A DNA stretch of 64,000 bases from Clostridia bacterium (GTDB lineage Bacteria > Bacillota > Clostridia > Lachnospirales > Lachnospiraceae). Under the pieces are notes generated by a model. The model saw only the letters and a list, made by a program, of their open reading frames with translations, had not been told where the DNA came from and ran no database searches. The stretch spans positions 1 through 64,000 of the forward strand of contig BNZI01000003.1 of NCBI GenBank assembly GCA_026000945.1, read 5' to 3'. The translations under genes were made by a program, and so were the position numbers. Of this stretch, positions 8,668-17,666 are shown one piece after another (within the stretch, counting starts at the first letter, position 1; each line of letters begins with the position of its first letter).

Positions 8668-9381
8668 TTAAATCTTCTCCCTCATACTTTTTAAAATACG
8701 TTTTTCCAAACGTGAAACCTGCACTTGCGAAATACCTAGTTGTTTAGCTATTTGTGTCTGTGTCTGATCTTTAAAATAGCGCAGAATAATAATTTGCTTT
8801 TCTTGTGGTTCTAAATCTTCTATTAGCTTTTTCAACACCATACGGTTTAAGACTTCTTCATCTTCACATTCTGTTTCGTCCAGCTTATCGATTAAATAAA
8901 TACTACTGCCATCTCCTTGGTAAATTGTTTTATATAAAGACTCTACACTAGCTCCCGCTTCTAAGGAAGCCACCAATTCTTCCGGACTAACTCCGACCTC
9001 TATAGAAATTTCTTCTAAAGTAGGTTCTCTTCCTAAAGAATTTGCTAGATTTTCTTGCGCATTTTTTGCTTTCATCGCTGTTTCTTTCAACGAACGACTC
9101 ACTTTAATCATACTATCATCTCGTAAAAAACGCTTAATTTCTCCTGTAATCATTGGTACGGCATAGGTGGAAAACTTCACTTCAAAAGATAGATCAAACT
9201 TATCAATGGCTTTCATTAAACCTATGCTTCCAATTTGAAATAAATCCTCTAATTCATGACCTCTGCCACAAAAACGCCGGGCAATATTCCAAACCAAGCC
9301 CATATTCTCTTTTATTAACTGATCTCTGGCTTGACGATCTCCCTCGTGAGATTTCATAATTAATTCCATGGTTCTATCCAT
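8668..9381 (-). CDS. sigF: RNA polymerase sporulation sigma factor SigF (SpoIIAC)
   Basis: Forespore-specific sigma factor. Region 2 (LVWNIARRF, DLFQIGSIGLMKAI, FSTYAVPMI), region 3 (LGREPTLEEI) and region 4 with the helix-turn-helix (QTQTQIAKQLGISQVQVSRLE) are complete. The ATG at 9381 is chosen: AGGAG lies 7 nt before it, while the ATG at 9396 has none. That gives 237 aa. Third gene of the spoIIA operon; the 64 nt gap after spoIIAB contains TATAATTATAAT, an AT-rich linker. It is held inactive by SpoIIAB. Confidence 0.97.
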   Translation of the reverse strand: MDRTMELIMKSHEGDRQARDQLIKENMGLVWNIARRFCGRGHELEDLFQIGSIGLMKAIDKFDLSFEVKFSTYAVPMITGEIKRFLRDDSMIKVSRSLKETAMKAKNAQENLANSLGREPTLEEISIEVGVSPEELVASLEAGASVESLYKTIYQGDGSSIYLIDKLDETECEDEEVLNRMVLKKLIEDLEPQEKQIIILRYFKDQTQTQIAKQLGISQVQVSRLEKRILKSMREKI

Positions 9382-9445
9382 ATTGCTGCTCCTCATGATT
9401 ATAATTATAGCAGATTAACTTTTATTTGACCCATGGGAATTGATA

Positions 9446-9907
9446 CTATTCAAACGGATCTTGCCCCATCGTTTTTTTCATCTTAATGGTAGTCCCTTCC
9501 CCTGGCTTAGACTCAACAAGCACTTCATCCATAAAAGCTTCCATAAAAGAAAAACCCATGCCCGAACGTTCTCCTGACGGCAAAGAAGTATATAAAGGCT
9601 CCATCGCTTTTGCAATATCTTCTATCCCCACGCCCTCATCTCGGATACACACACATAAGGTCTTGTCCTTTGCAGAAACCTCCAAATAAATTTTCCCTTC
9701 TTTTCCCTGATAACCATGAATCACCGCATTCGTTACTGCTTCAGAAACCGCTGTTTTCACATCTTCTATTTCTTCTAAGGTTGGATCTAATCTTGTCATA
9801 AAAACAGCAACTACCACCCGGGCAAATTCTTCATTATGTGATTTACTTTCCATTTCCAATTTAAACGTTTCTGATTTTATACTTGCTTGCAATTGTTCTT
9901 GCATCAT
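9446..9907 (-). CDS. spoIIAB: anti-sigma F factor / serine kinase SpoIIAB
   Basis: GHKL-fold protein kinase that binds SigF and phosphorylates SpoIIAA. N-box [12 protein letters not shown]1 box DEGVGI and G2 box [12 protein letters not shown] are intact. The ATG at 9907 (153 aa) is chosen because GGAGGGGG precedes it and family members start there; the frame reaching 9979 adds 24 non-conserved residues. It lies between spoIIAA and sigF, in the canonical order. An unusually long 139 nt gap separates it from spoIIAA. Confidence 0.96.
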   Translation of the reverse strand: MMQEQLQASIKSETFKLEMESKSHNEEFARVVVAVFMTRLDPTLEEIEDVKTAVSEAVTNAVIHGYQGKEGKIYLEVSAKDKTLCVCIRDEGVGIEDIAKAMEPLYTSLPSGERSGMGFSFMEAFMDEVLVESKPGEGTTIKMKKTMGQDPFE

Positions 9908-10046
9908 AATATCCCCCTCCGACTCGTGATAGCCGGACAAAATTCCTTTTACACAAATCATGCCGTTTGTCCTTGTCACGTCCTAAGTTCCCGATCAGCC
10001 TAAGCAATTTCTAGTAAGTTCGCATTTTTATTTAGTTAAATCTAGA

Positions 10047-10394
10047 CTATCCCCTAACAGCCTGTTCTTTCGTTTCATATTGCCTGATTAACTTACTAAT
10101 ACCGGATAAATGAAGCAAACGTTTGATTCGTTCATTTACTCCATAAATTGCCACTTCTCCTCCTATTCCCATCATTCTCTTATATCTGCCCAGCAAAACC
10201 CCTATTCCTGAGCTATCCATAAAATGAGTATGCGTAAAATCAAAGATAATCCGATTAATATAAGTTTCATCCATAATTTGTTCTGTATTATTTTTCACCG
10301 TCAAACAATTATGGTGATCTAATTCTTTTGGCAAGTGGACAACCATATTATGATTGTCCACTTCATAATTTACTTGCTCTGACTGTCTGATCAT
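10047..10394 (-). CDS. spoIIAA: anti-sigma F factor antagonist SpoIIAA
   Basis: STAS-domain protein that releases SigF from SpoIIAB once dephosphorylated (by SpoIIE, not in this window). The phosphorylation site is the FMDSSGIGVLLGRYK loop (S61/S62 from the chosen start). The ATG at 10394 is preferred (GGAGAG 8 nt upstream), giving 115 aa; an in-frame ATG at 10415 exists without a good SD. First gene of the operon. In B. subtilis the operon is under SigH and Spo0A; no convincing 0A box was seen here. Confidence 0.96.
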   Translation of the reverse strand: MIRQSEQVNYEVDNHNMVVHLPKELDHHNCLTVKNNTEQIMDETYINRIIFDFTHTHFMDSSGIGVLLGRYKRMMGIGGEVAIYGVNERIKRLLHLSGISKLIRQYETKEQAVRG

Positions 10395-10415
10395 AGTTTG
10401 CTCTCTCCGTTCCAT

Positions 10416-10985
10416 TCATTTTCATTTACCATTCGGTCAATGAAAGCTGCATCAAAACACCAAATGCAAGCAGTTTTTTTGAAAACGAAGGCATAAATAC
10501 CCCGAATGTGGTTTTGAGATCCTGTGAGTTACTTTAAACGAGAAGATTTTTGTATTTGTTTTTACTCATGAACGAAAAAGGAAGATTAGAGATATTTCTA
10601 GGAATTCCAACGCTGTATGAGTAAAAACGATACCATAATGACAAAGTCAATCATGGTTACACCAATTTGAATACGCTTTGCTTATTAACTGAAACTTAAT
10701 GAGCAGAAGTTTTTTCCTGATACTTCTAGCTGAAAGTAATCAGGTACCTAGTCACTTTTTACTCTATAGCTAAATGCGAACGAGTTAGTGCTTGATCCAA
10801 TTTTTCTTAATCAAATCGTGTATACACATCCAATCAGTATAAATGCTAATTAGATTATCATATCTACCGTAAATGAAGTATTGCACAGGTTCTTAGCCTT
10901 TTTGATAAAAAAACTGCCCGTCTAACCTTACTCTTATTATCTCATCCTTGCAGTTTTTTGGTTATTCGAACAGTATTTGGATTTT
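10416..10985. other. 570 bp intergenic region with family B repeat relics
   Basis: Upstream of spoIIAA and downstream of the TPR gene on the - strand. About 10531-10555 matches the sequence before the 7571 repeats. 10631-10685 (TACCATAATGACAAAGTCAA then TCATGGTTACACCAATTTGA) is a diverged family B unit, and about 10798-10830 (TTCTTAATCAAATCGTGTAT) matches its end. No gene seen. Confidence 0.5.
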
Positions 10986-12311
10986 TTATTGTGTAGGTGT
11001 TTGAAGCAAGGCCATCCTCTGCTTTGCTTTTTTTCCTGATGTTGAATTCGGCTTTAAATCAATTGCTTGCTGGTAGTACCCACTTGCCGAAGCAATATCT
11101 CCCATCAATTCCAAGGCATAACCCAATGAATATAGGGTATCTTCATGTACGGTAAAAGACAAACTTTTGGTTAAATAATCTCTAGCTTTTTCTATATCCT
11201 GCTGATTTAACGCTTGTTTTCCTGCATCGGTAAGATATCTCCATCCGTCAGATTGTGCCACCTCTCTTAAATTTTGATAAACGGATAGAAAAACAGGATC
11301 ATTTATCCTGTCCGGATGAATCATCGCTAAAAAATTAAAAGCTTCCAAGCGGTGGCTTGCCATATATTCTGTTTGTGCCTGTAAAAGGAAATTATACTCC
11401 GCCACTATGCCACTGCTGCTGTCGGTGTACTGTTCCAAATTCCCCTCTGCTGCTACTTTGGCCGCTTCTAAAGAACCCATTTGTGCTTGCAACTGCTCAA
11501 TTTCATTCTCTTTTGCCGTAATTTTATCATTATATTCTAAAATTAATTTACGGTTTTCCTTGCTTGTCTGCTGGTTTATCGTAGGAAAAACCAAAAAAAA
11601 CATCACCGCAACACCCAGCCCCAAACCAATCAAAATATTAACTACAATTTGCCATCCCGTATTTTCACGATAAACTAAAGGCTTAATTTCCTCTTCTTTT
11701 CTTAACGAAGTCAATTGATGCTCTTTTCGTCTTAACTTACGGCTAGATTGCATAATGTCTTTTAATTCTTCTTGATAGCGCAGTGCTACAGCATTTTTTT
11801 TATCAATCTGCAATAACTTATTCAGTGAGTCAGATACTTTGTCATATTCTTTTTTATGCAAATATAATAAAGCCAATAATTGATGACCTTTTACAAAATT
11901 AGGATTTCTAGAAACCACATACTGCATTTGCAAAATTGCCAAGTCTTCACTTCCTTTAGAAGCGTAACTTAAAGCCTGATTATACTTTCTAATATTTTGG
12001 TTTGCATTTTCAATTTGATTTGGTTTGGCTTGAATTTGGCTTAAAAAATGATCCGCACGGTTGAGTTTTCCATCTAAATTTTTACTGATCACCCATTGGC
12101 TCAATGCTTCGACCACCTCGCCTAATTCGTAATACACCAAACCTAAAAGATTCCTCGCACTAGTATTATGCTTATTCAGGCGCAATGCCTTTTGTAAATG
12201 ATGAATTGCATTCGATAAATCACGCTCTCTCGCCTTAGTTAATCCCAAATTATATTCCCAATTTGAGGCTTTTTTGATACGGTCATAAAGATTATCTGTT
12301 GCTTGATTCAT
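10986..12311 (-). CDS. TPR-repeat protein with a single membrane segment
   Basis: 441 aa. Cytoplasmic N-terminal part (residues 1-200) with about four TPR units (LSNAIHHLQKALRLNKHN and others), a basic linker, one membrane segment (about 221-243), a coiled coil (about 250-285) and C-terminal TPRs (about 365-435) outside. The architecture suggests a scaffold; no enzymatic motif is present. AAGGGAG lies 8 nt before the ATG. It is the third gene of a folC - 47-codon gene - TPR operon (16 nt gap), an arrangement I recall from other Lachnospiraceae. Function unknown. Confidence 0.85.
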   Translation of the reverse strand: MNQATDNLYDRIKKASNWEYNLGLTKARERDLSNAIHHLQKALRLNKHNTSARNLLGLVYYELGEVVEALSQWVISKNLDGKLNRADHFLSQIQAKPNQIENANQNIRKYNQALSYASKGSEDLAILQMQYVVSRNPNFVKGHQLLALLYLHKKEYDKVSDSLNKLLQIDKKNAVALRYQEELKDIMQSSRKLRRKEHQLTSLRKEEEIKPLVYRENTGWQIVVNILIGLGLGVAVMFFLVFPTINQQTSKENRKLILEYNDKITAKENEIEQLQAQMGSLEAAKVAAEGNLEQYTDSSSGIVAEYNFLLQAQTEYMASHRLEAFNFLAMIHPDRINDPVFLSVYQNLREVAQSDGWRYLTDAGKQALNQQDIEKARDYLTKSLSFTVHEDTLYSLGYALELMGDIASASGYYQQAIDLKPNSTSGKKAKQRMALLQTPTQ

Positions 12312-12327
12312 CGTTACGCTCCCTTAA

Positions 12328-12471
12328 CTATCTTTTTTCTTCCATCTCATTCAACAATTCCCTTAGTATATCCGACATATCTGTCAAATCGCTGTTTAAA
12401 ATGCTATCTTCCACTTCATTAATTTCTAAGCTCGGAGAAAATTTTTCCAATTCTTTTTCAAAATCAATCAT
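12328..12471 (-). CDS. small acidic protein (47 aa) between folC and the TPR gene
   Basis: A short frame beginning MIDFEKELEKFSPSLEINEV and ending LLNEMEEKR. It has AAAGGGA 7 nt before its ATG, begins 19 nt after the folC stop and ends 16 nt before the TPR gene start, exactly filling the operon gap. It is strongly acidic and probably helical, with no transmembrane segment or Cys. Its position and SD argue that it is translated; a partner of the TPR protein is a guess. Confidence 0.75.
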   Translation of the reverse strand: MIDFEKELEKFSPSLEINEVEDSILNSDLTDMSDILRELLNEMEEKR

Positions 12472-12490
12472 TTTGAGTTCCCTTTCGTCC

Positions 12491-13771
12491 TTAGTGAGTC
12501 TCCTCATGTTTCAATGCAATCATTTCCCCCACCAGATAAAGCGATCCTAGGATCAAAATAAGATCCTTGCTTCTTTTCTGGGACAAGGCATGAATGTAAG
12601 CTTCTTTCACGCTAAAAAAAAGCTTCACCTGATTTACGCCGTGTTGAGAAAATAACTCTTGTAAATGTTGAGGCTCTACCATACGAGTATTTCCCATTTT
12701 GGGCAAATATACTTCTTCTGGCAAAAGTTCTTTACTCAACAAAGAAACAATTTTCTCGATTTGTTTTTCTTTTGCAACAGCAAAAATCAGCCTAATTTCT
12801 CCGAGATTTTGACTCTGCAAAATTTTCACTTGACGAATACAGGCTTTTGTCGCCGCTTCGTTATGCGCACCATCCAAATAGATTCCATCTTGTATATATT
12901 GCATTCTGCCTTTCCAAACTGTCGTTGCCAATGCTTTTTTCTTTTGACTTAAAGTCCATCGTTCTGGCAAATATTTTGTTGCCTCTAACGCCAAAAGTGC
13001 ATTGATTACTTGATAGTCTGCAAAAAAAGGCAAAGTAAATTCTTCCTGATCAGCAATAAAGCAAATACTTTTTTTCGTACGGTTTTGTATTTGCGTGCTT
13101 TTTGTATCAATCGGAATAGCCAGCAATTCTTTTTCTTGTGCTTCCTGTCGAATTAAACGATCCACCATAGTATGAGAAGCATCATAAACCACTGGCACTC
13201 CCGATTTTAAAATTCCCATTTTTTCTTTTGTGATTTCTTCTAATGAATTACCCAACACATCCGTATGATCCAAGGAAATAGACGTAATAATTGATAAAAT
13301 AGGAGTTAAAATATTTGTCGTATCTTGTCGTCCGCCTATGCCTGTTTCCAAAACAATATATTCTACATTTTTCTGTCTAAAAATTAATAAAGCCAAAAAA
13401 AATGCCGTTTCAAAAAAGGTCAATTCTATTCCCATCAATTGCTGTGCAGCTTTTAAATCAGCAAAAGCTTCTGCACAAATTTGTTTCGAAGGCAGTTGCA
13501 AGTTTACGCAAAACCTTTCCCGGATATCCACTAGATGGGGTGAAATAAAACATCCTACGTCTTTATCTATTTCCCGTAACAAAGTACTCAAGTACGCACA
13601 TACCGAACCTTTTCCATTTGTCCCTGCTACGTGAATAATTTTTTTCTCTTTTTGCGGATTGCCCAATAAAAGCAATAATGCCTTCAAAGTGTGTACAGCA
13701 TTTTTTTCTACTGGACTTTTGGATGTGGAAGAAAAATATTGTTCACAATCTTCGTAACAAAATTTTCCCAT
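12491..13771 (-). CDS. folC: bifunctional folylpolyglutamate synthase/dihydrofolate synthase
   Basis: Mur-ligase-family ATP enzyme adding glutamate to dihydropteroate/folates. 426 aa, normal length. P-loop GTNGKGS (residues 50-56), the SPHLVDIRERF segment, ETGIGGRQDTTN and HTDVLG are conserved. AGGGATGAGGG precedes the ATG. Head gene of an operon with the 47-codon gene and the TPR gene, downstream of valS. Confidence 0.96.
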   Translation of the reverse strand: MGKFCYEDCEQYFSSTSKSPVEKNAVHTLKALLLLLGNPQKEKKIIHVAGTNGKGSVCAYLSTLLREIDKDVGCFISPHLVDIRERFCVNLQLPSKQICAEAFADLKAAQQLMGIELTFFETAFFLALLIFRQKNVEYIVLETGIGGRQDTTNILTPILSIITSISLDHTDVLGNSLEEITKEKMGILKSGVPVVYDASHTMVDRLIRQEAQEKELLAIPIDTKSTQIQNRTKKSICFIADQEEFTLPFFADYQVINALLALEATKYLPERWTLSQKKKALATTVWKGRMQYIQDGIYLDGAHNEAATKACIRQVKILQSQNLGEIRLIFAVAKEKQIEKIVSLLSKELLPEEVYLPKMGNTRMVEPQHLQELFSQHGVNQVKLFFSVKEAYIHALSQKRSKDLILILGSLYLVGEMIALKHEETH

Positions 13772-13847
13772 ATTGTACCCTCATCCCTTTCAACACTATT
13801 AATTATAATCAATCAACTTAAATATGCAAGTCTTTTTCTTGCTTACA

Positions 13848-16502
13848 CTATGCTTTTTTTTGAATTTGTTTCAACCGTTCTTCTAATCCTAAAATTTGTT
13901 TTTGATAGTTTTCTTTTTTTTCTTCTTCTTCCTGAATTTTGACCCTTGGTGCCTTTGTCCGGAAATTTTCGTTGTCTAACATTTGTTTTGCCCGTTCCCA
14001 CTCTTTTTTTGCTTTTTCAAGTTCCTTTTTCAGGCGTTCTTCTTCTTGTTTTACATCAACTAATTGATCTAAAGGAACATAAATTGTAGCTTCTGCCAAT
14101 ACAATACTTTGTACTTTGCTCACTAGCTCTGGTTTTTCCTTTCCCACAAAAACTTCTGAAACAGCTGCCAAATGTGAGAAGAAACTTTGATTTTCTAAAA
14201 AATTATTTCGTACATCCGCCGACACAGAGACCACATAAATTTGAATTTTATTTTTTGCTGGTACTTTTAAGTCTGTCCTTAGTGTCCGCAGCTCTTTTAT
14301 ACTTTCTTTTAATTGATCAACCTTTTTTACTGCTGCCAAAAAATTGTGCTCTGTTTTGACGATAGGCCATGACGAAACCATAATCGAATCTTCTCGCTCC
14401 TGCAAAACACCAAACAATTCTTCCGTCACAAAAGGCATAAACGGATGAAGTAATTTTAATACATTAATTAATACTTCTTTTAAAGTCCATAAAGCTTCTT
14501 TTTGTCCTTCTGCCTTATCTTGCAAGCGAGGTTTAACCATCTCAATATACCAATCACAAAATTCTTCCCATAAAAAGTCCGAAACGGTCTGTAATGCAAA
14601 ACCCAATTCATATTTTTCTAAATGCTTAGTTGTTTTGTCAATCACTTGATTTAGAGAAGATAAAATCCAACAATCTACCGTCTGTAAATCTCTTGGCATA
14701 TCTTCTGCTAACTCTTGATCCTTTAAATTTAACAAAATAAAACGAGTGGCATTCCAAACTTTATTCACAAAATTCCGACTTGCCTCTACTTTTTTATGGT
14801 AAAAACGCATATCATTTCCCGGAGCATTTCCGGTAAGCAAAGATAAACGTAATGCATCCGCCCCATATTCTTGAATGACATCTAAAGGATCTATACCATT
14901 TCCCAAAGATTTACTCATTTTTTTCCCGTTCTCATCCCGAATCAATCCATGCAGCAAAACAGTAGAAAAAGGTTCTTTTTGGGTATGTTCTAAAGCCGAA
15001 AACACCATACGGATAACCCAAAAAAACAAGATATCATATCCAGTAGTTAAAACCTGCGTAGGATAAAAATAAGAAAAATCCTCACTTTGTTCCGGCCAAC
15101 CTAAAGTCGAAAACGGCCACAGCGCAGAACTAAACCACGTATCTAAAACGTCCTCATCCTGCTCCCATTGATCCAATCCACAAGAAGGACAAATACCCGG
15201 CTTTTCTTCACAAACTTGAATTTCTCCGCAGTTTTTACAATAATAAGCCGGTATTTGATGTCCCCACCACAATTGTCTAGAAATACACCAATCTCGAATA
15301 TTTTCTAACCAGCGTAAATATGCTTTATCAAAATGTTCTGGTATAAAGTTAAGTCTTTTCTCCTTTAGTGAAGCAATCGCTGGTTTCGCTAATTCTTCCA
15401 TACGCACAAACCATTGCAATTTGATTAAAGGCTCAATGATTGTACCACAGCGTTCATGTGTGCCTACGTTATGGGTATGCGGGCTGACTTTACTCAACAA
15501 CCCTTGATTTTCTAAATCATGAACAATCTGTTTTCTTGCTTCTTCTTTAGACATTCCCTCATAAACACCACCATTTGCGTTAATTTTACCCTCGTTATCT
15601 AAAACTGTAATTTCTTCTAATTGGTGGCGTTTCCCTAATTCAAAATCATTCGGGTCATGGGCAGGAGTAATCTTTACTACGCCAGTACCAAATTCTTGAT
15701 CTACATAATCATCTGCCACGATCAAAATCTTGCGGTTAATCAGCGGCACAAAAGCATATTTTCCGATTAAATCCTGATAACGAATATCTTCCGGATGTAC
15801 TGCCAAAGCAGTATCTCCCAATAAAGTTTCCGGTCTGGTCGTAGCAATTTCTACATACTGTTTTTCTTTTGCGCTATCTTCTAGTAAATAGCGAATCGTC
15901 CAAAGATGTCCTTCTTTTTCTTGATAATCCACTTCTGCATCAGAAAGCGAAGTACCACAGTGAGGACACCATTGGATAATCCGAGAAGCACGGTAAATGT
16001 ATCCTTTTTCATGTAAACGAATAAAAGCTTCTTTTACCGCTTTGCTAGAAGACGCATCCATCGTAAAGCGTTCCCTTTCCCAATCTGCTGAAGCACCTAA
16101 TAGCTTTAATTGATGGATAATATTCCCACCATATTCTTCTTTCCATTCCCAAGCTCGTTTCAAAAACTCTTCTCGGTTTAAATTATTCTTATTTTTCCCC
16201 TCTTTTTTTAGCATATCCCAAATTTTAATTTCTGTAGATATACTGGCATGATCACACCCCGGTTGCCATAAGGCCTCATAACCTTGCATACGCTTAAAGC
16301 GAATAATTGCATCTTGCATTGTATTATCTAAGGCGTGTCCTAAATGCAGCTTGCCCGTAATATTGGGCGGCGGCATGATAATCGTAAACGGTTTTTTCTC
16401 CTGATTTACTCTTGCACGAAAATAATGTTTAGCTAACCATTTTTCATAAATACGTTTTTCCAAATTCTGCGGTGAATAAACTTTTTCCCACTCTCTTTTC
16501 AC
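13848..16502 (-). CDS. valS: valyl-tRNA synthetase
   Basis: Class I synthetase charging tRNA-Val, with an editing domain. 884 aa from a GTG start at 16502: GGAGG lies 7 nt upstream and the N-terminus becomes MKREWEKVYSPQ, as in homologues. The frame to 16544 adds 14 spurious residues. HIGH motif as HLGHA, KMSKS intact, and a C-terminal coiled-coil tRNA-binding arm (about 815-884). Unlike many Firmicute valS genes, no T-box (AGGGTGGNACCGCG) was found in the 330 nt upstream. Confidence 0.97.
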   Translation of the reverse strand: MKREWEKVYSPQNLEKRIYEKWLAKHYFRARVNQEKKPFTIIMPPPNITGKLHLGHALDNTMQDAIIRFKRMQGYEALWQPGCDHASISTEIKIWDMLKKEGKNKNNLNREEFLKRAWEWKEEYGGNIIHQLKLLGASADWERERFTMDASSSKAVKEAFIRLHEKGYIYRASRIIQWCPHCGTSLSDAEVDYQEKEGHLWTIRYLLEDSAKEKQYVEIATTRPETLLGDTALAVHPEDIRYQDLIGKYAFVPLINRKILIVADDYVDQEFGTGVVKITPAHDPNDFELGKRHQLEEITVLDNEGKINANGGVYEGMSKEEARKQIVHDLENQGLLSKVSPHTHNVGTHERCGTIIEPLIKLQWFVRMEELAKPAIASLKEKRLNFIPEHFDKAYLRWLENIRDWCISRQLWWGHQIPAYYCKNCGEIQVCEEKPGICPSCGLDQWEQDEDVLDTWFSSALWPFSTLGWPEQSEDFSYFYPTQVLTTGYDILFFWVIRMVFSALEHTQKEPFSTVLLHGLIRDENGKKMSKSLGNGIDPLDVIQEYGADALRLSLLTGNAPGNDMRFYHKKVEASRNFVNKVWNATRFILLNLKDQELAEDMPRDLQTVDCWILSSLNQVIDKTTKHLEKYELGFALQTVSDFLWEEFCDWYIEMVKPRLQDKAEGQKEALWTLKEVLINVLKLLHPFMPFVTEELFGVLQEREDSIMVSSWPIVKTEHNFLAAVKKVDQLKESIKELRTLRTDLKVPAKNKIQIYVVSVSADVRNNFLENQSFFSHLAAVSEVFVGKEKPELVSKVQSIVLAEATIYVPLDQLVDVKQEEERLKKELEKAKKEWERAKQMLDNENFRTKAPRVKIQEEEEKKENYQKQILGLEERLKQIQKKA

Positions 16503-16832
16503 GAGAAAATCCTCCAATATCAATCGATGAAACACAAAAAACATGTGTTGAATAAATTTTGATTATAGCATTGAAAGGATTACAGGTAAAGCAAAGAACG
16601 ATACCTACCTGTAAATTTCATGAAATACTTATTTTCGATAAACAGCATTTAATAATAAAAATTATTGTCGTTTTTTATCGAAAATTTGAGCTTGAAAGAT
16701 TTGATTACGATTATTACAATAATCCTATCGAATCTAACAGAATTATACAACATATCTCATGGATAAGAGGAGGATTTAACCATGCAATGAATCAAGAAGC
16801 AGACCGACAAAAACCAAACAAGGAGGACAAAA
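16503..16832. promoter_or_regulatory. divergent regulatory region between valS and the DUF1310-like gene
   Basis: 330 bp between divergent genes. TTACAGGTA (16580-16588) and TACCTGTAA (16606-16614) form a perfect 9-bp inverted repeat about 80 nt upstream of valS. At 16766-16790, AGAGGAGG is followed by ATGCAATGA, a two-codon ORF with a strong SD. No full-length gene is supported; the long frame over this region lacks coding character. Confidence 0.4.
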
Positions 16833-17183
16833 ATGAAATGGATAAAGAAACACAAAAATCTTAGTGCTTTGATGATCGTTGTACTTATTTTCTGGGGGAG
16901 GATGAAAATAGTGAATCATTTAATTTATCAATACATGGTTGATTTTGGAAAAGAACATTTACCAGAAATGGAGGACTATGTTAGACGTAATGATAAGAAT
17001 GGGGTCATTCAAGAAATTTATATTGACCTCTACTCTCCGGGAAGAAACCCTATTGGAGGCTTTGATTTTGGCAGATATATCAATCAAAATCCTGACTTAC
17101 CAATCAAGATCTCATTTGTTGAGGATAAACAACGGATCATTGGGAGACTAATTTCTACGGATAGATATTTTTATGTAAAATAA
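16833..17183 (+). CDS. small membrane-anchored protein, DUF1310-like
   Basis: 116 aa. A basic N-terminus and one membrane segment or signal anchor (about residues 10-22) are followed by a soluble domain. The segment PGRNPIGGFDFGRYINQNPD and the following hydrophobic strand resemble DUF1310, a family of short exported proteins of unknown function in Listeria and streptococci. AAGGAGG lies 6 nt before the ATG. On the + strand between - strand housekeeping genes, followed by a PAAR-like fragment. Function unknown. The family match is from memory and uncertain. Confidence 0.7.
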   Translation: MKWIKKHKNLSALMIVVLIFWGRMKIVNHLIYQYMVDFGKEHLPEMEDYVRRNDKNGVIQEIYIDLYSPGRNPIGGFDFGRYINQNPDLPIKISFVEDKQRIIGRLISTDRYFYVK

Positions 17184-17191
17184 CTAAATAA

Positions 17192-17656
17192 ACAACAAAA
17201 TATGATGAAAAGCAACGCCTCATTGATGAAGAAAAAAGACAGGTTTTGTGGTCCAAGCTCTATCGTGAACATATGCGTACTTTTCCTAGATATAGTTTTT
17301 TGAGCAATTGTAGTTTAGGAGCAACTTACATAACTGACGGTGCACTGATGTGTTGCACGGAGGGAAGTGAACTTTCCCCCTTAATACTGGAAGAAACACT
17401 TCCCGTACTATTTAAAAATCACCGTTTCGCCACCACAGAAGACCATCTCGCTAAGAAAAATATCACGAGTTTTGGTCTATGTGTACTTTTGAATAACCAG
17501 CAATGTCAACCTCTTACTTTTCGTAAATGGCAAAGTGATACTGCTTCTGGTGGTGTACGAACCTCCGAAGAAGTAGAAGATTTTCTCAATTCTGACGCTA
17601 CTACCGTTTGTGAACGAGGCGGTGTCATCTGTTTTTATACAGACGGTCAATATTGA
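17192..17656 (+). pseudogene. 5'-broken PAAR-like (DUF4280-like) gene
   Basis: The frame is open from 17192 and coding-like throughout (KYDEKQRLIDEEKRQVLWSK, then DGALMCCTEGSELSPL, FGLCVLLNN and CERGGVICFYTDGQ). The earliest possible initiator is TTG at 17246, with no SD, which would cut off the coding-like N-terminus. The pattern GALxC..G, IxxFGxC, C.xGGVIxxxxxGQ fits DUF4280, a PAAR-like tip domain found with contractile injection and toxin-delivery systems. It lies 8 nt after the DUF1310-like gene. I read it as a decayed or truncated remnant; translation from TTG cannot be excluded. Confidence 0.55.
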
Positions 17657-17666
17657 CTGTTTTTCT

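Noticed and set aside
9382-9396. Upstream ATG for sigF
   Set aside because: It lacks an SD and AGGAG sits inside the extended frame, placed correctly for the ATG at 9381.
16559-16864. 101-codon frame on + upstream of the DUF1310-like gene
   Set aside because: No SD at its start, no coding character in the first 75 codons, and it overlaps the SD and start of the better-supported gene at 16833. It also crosses the valS promoter region.
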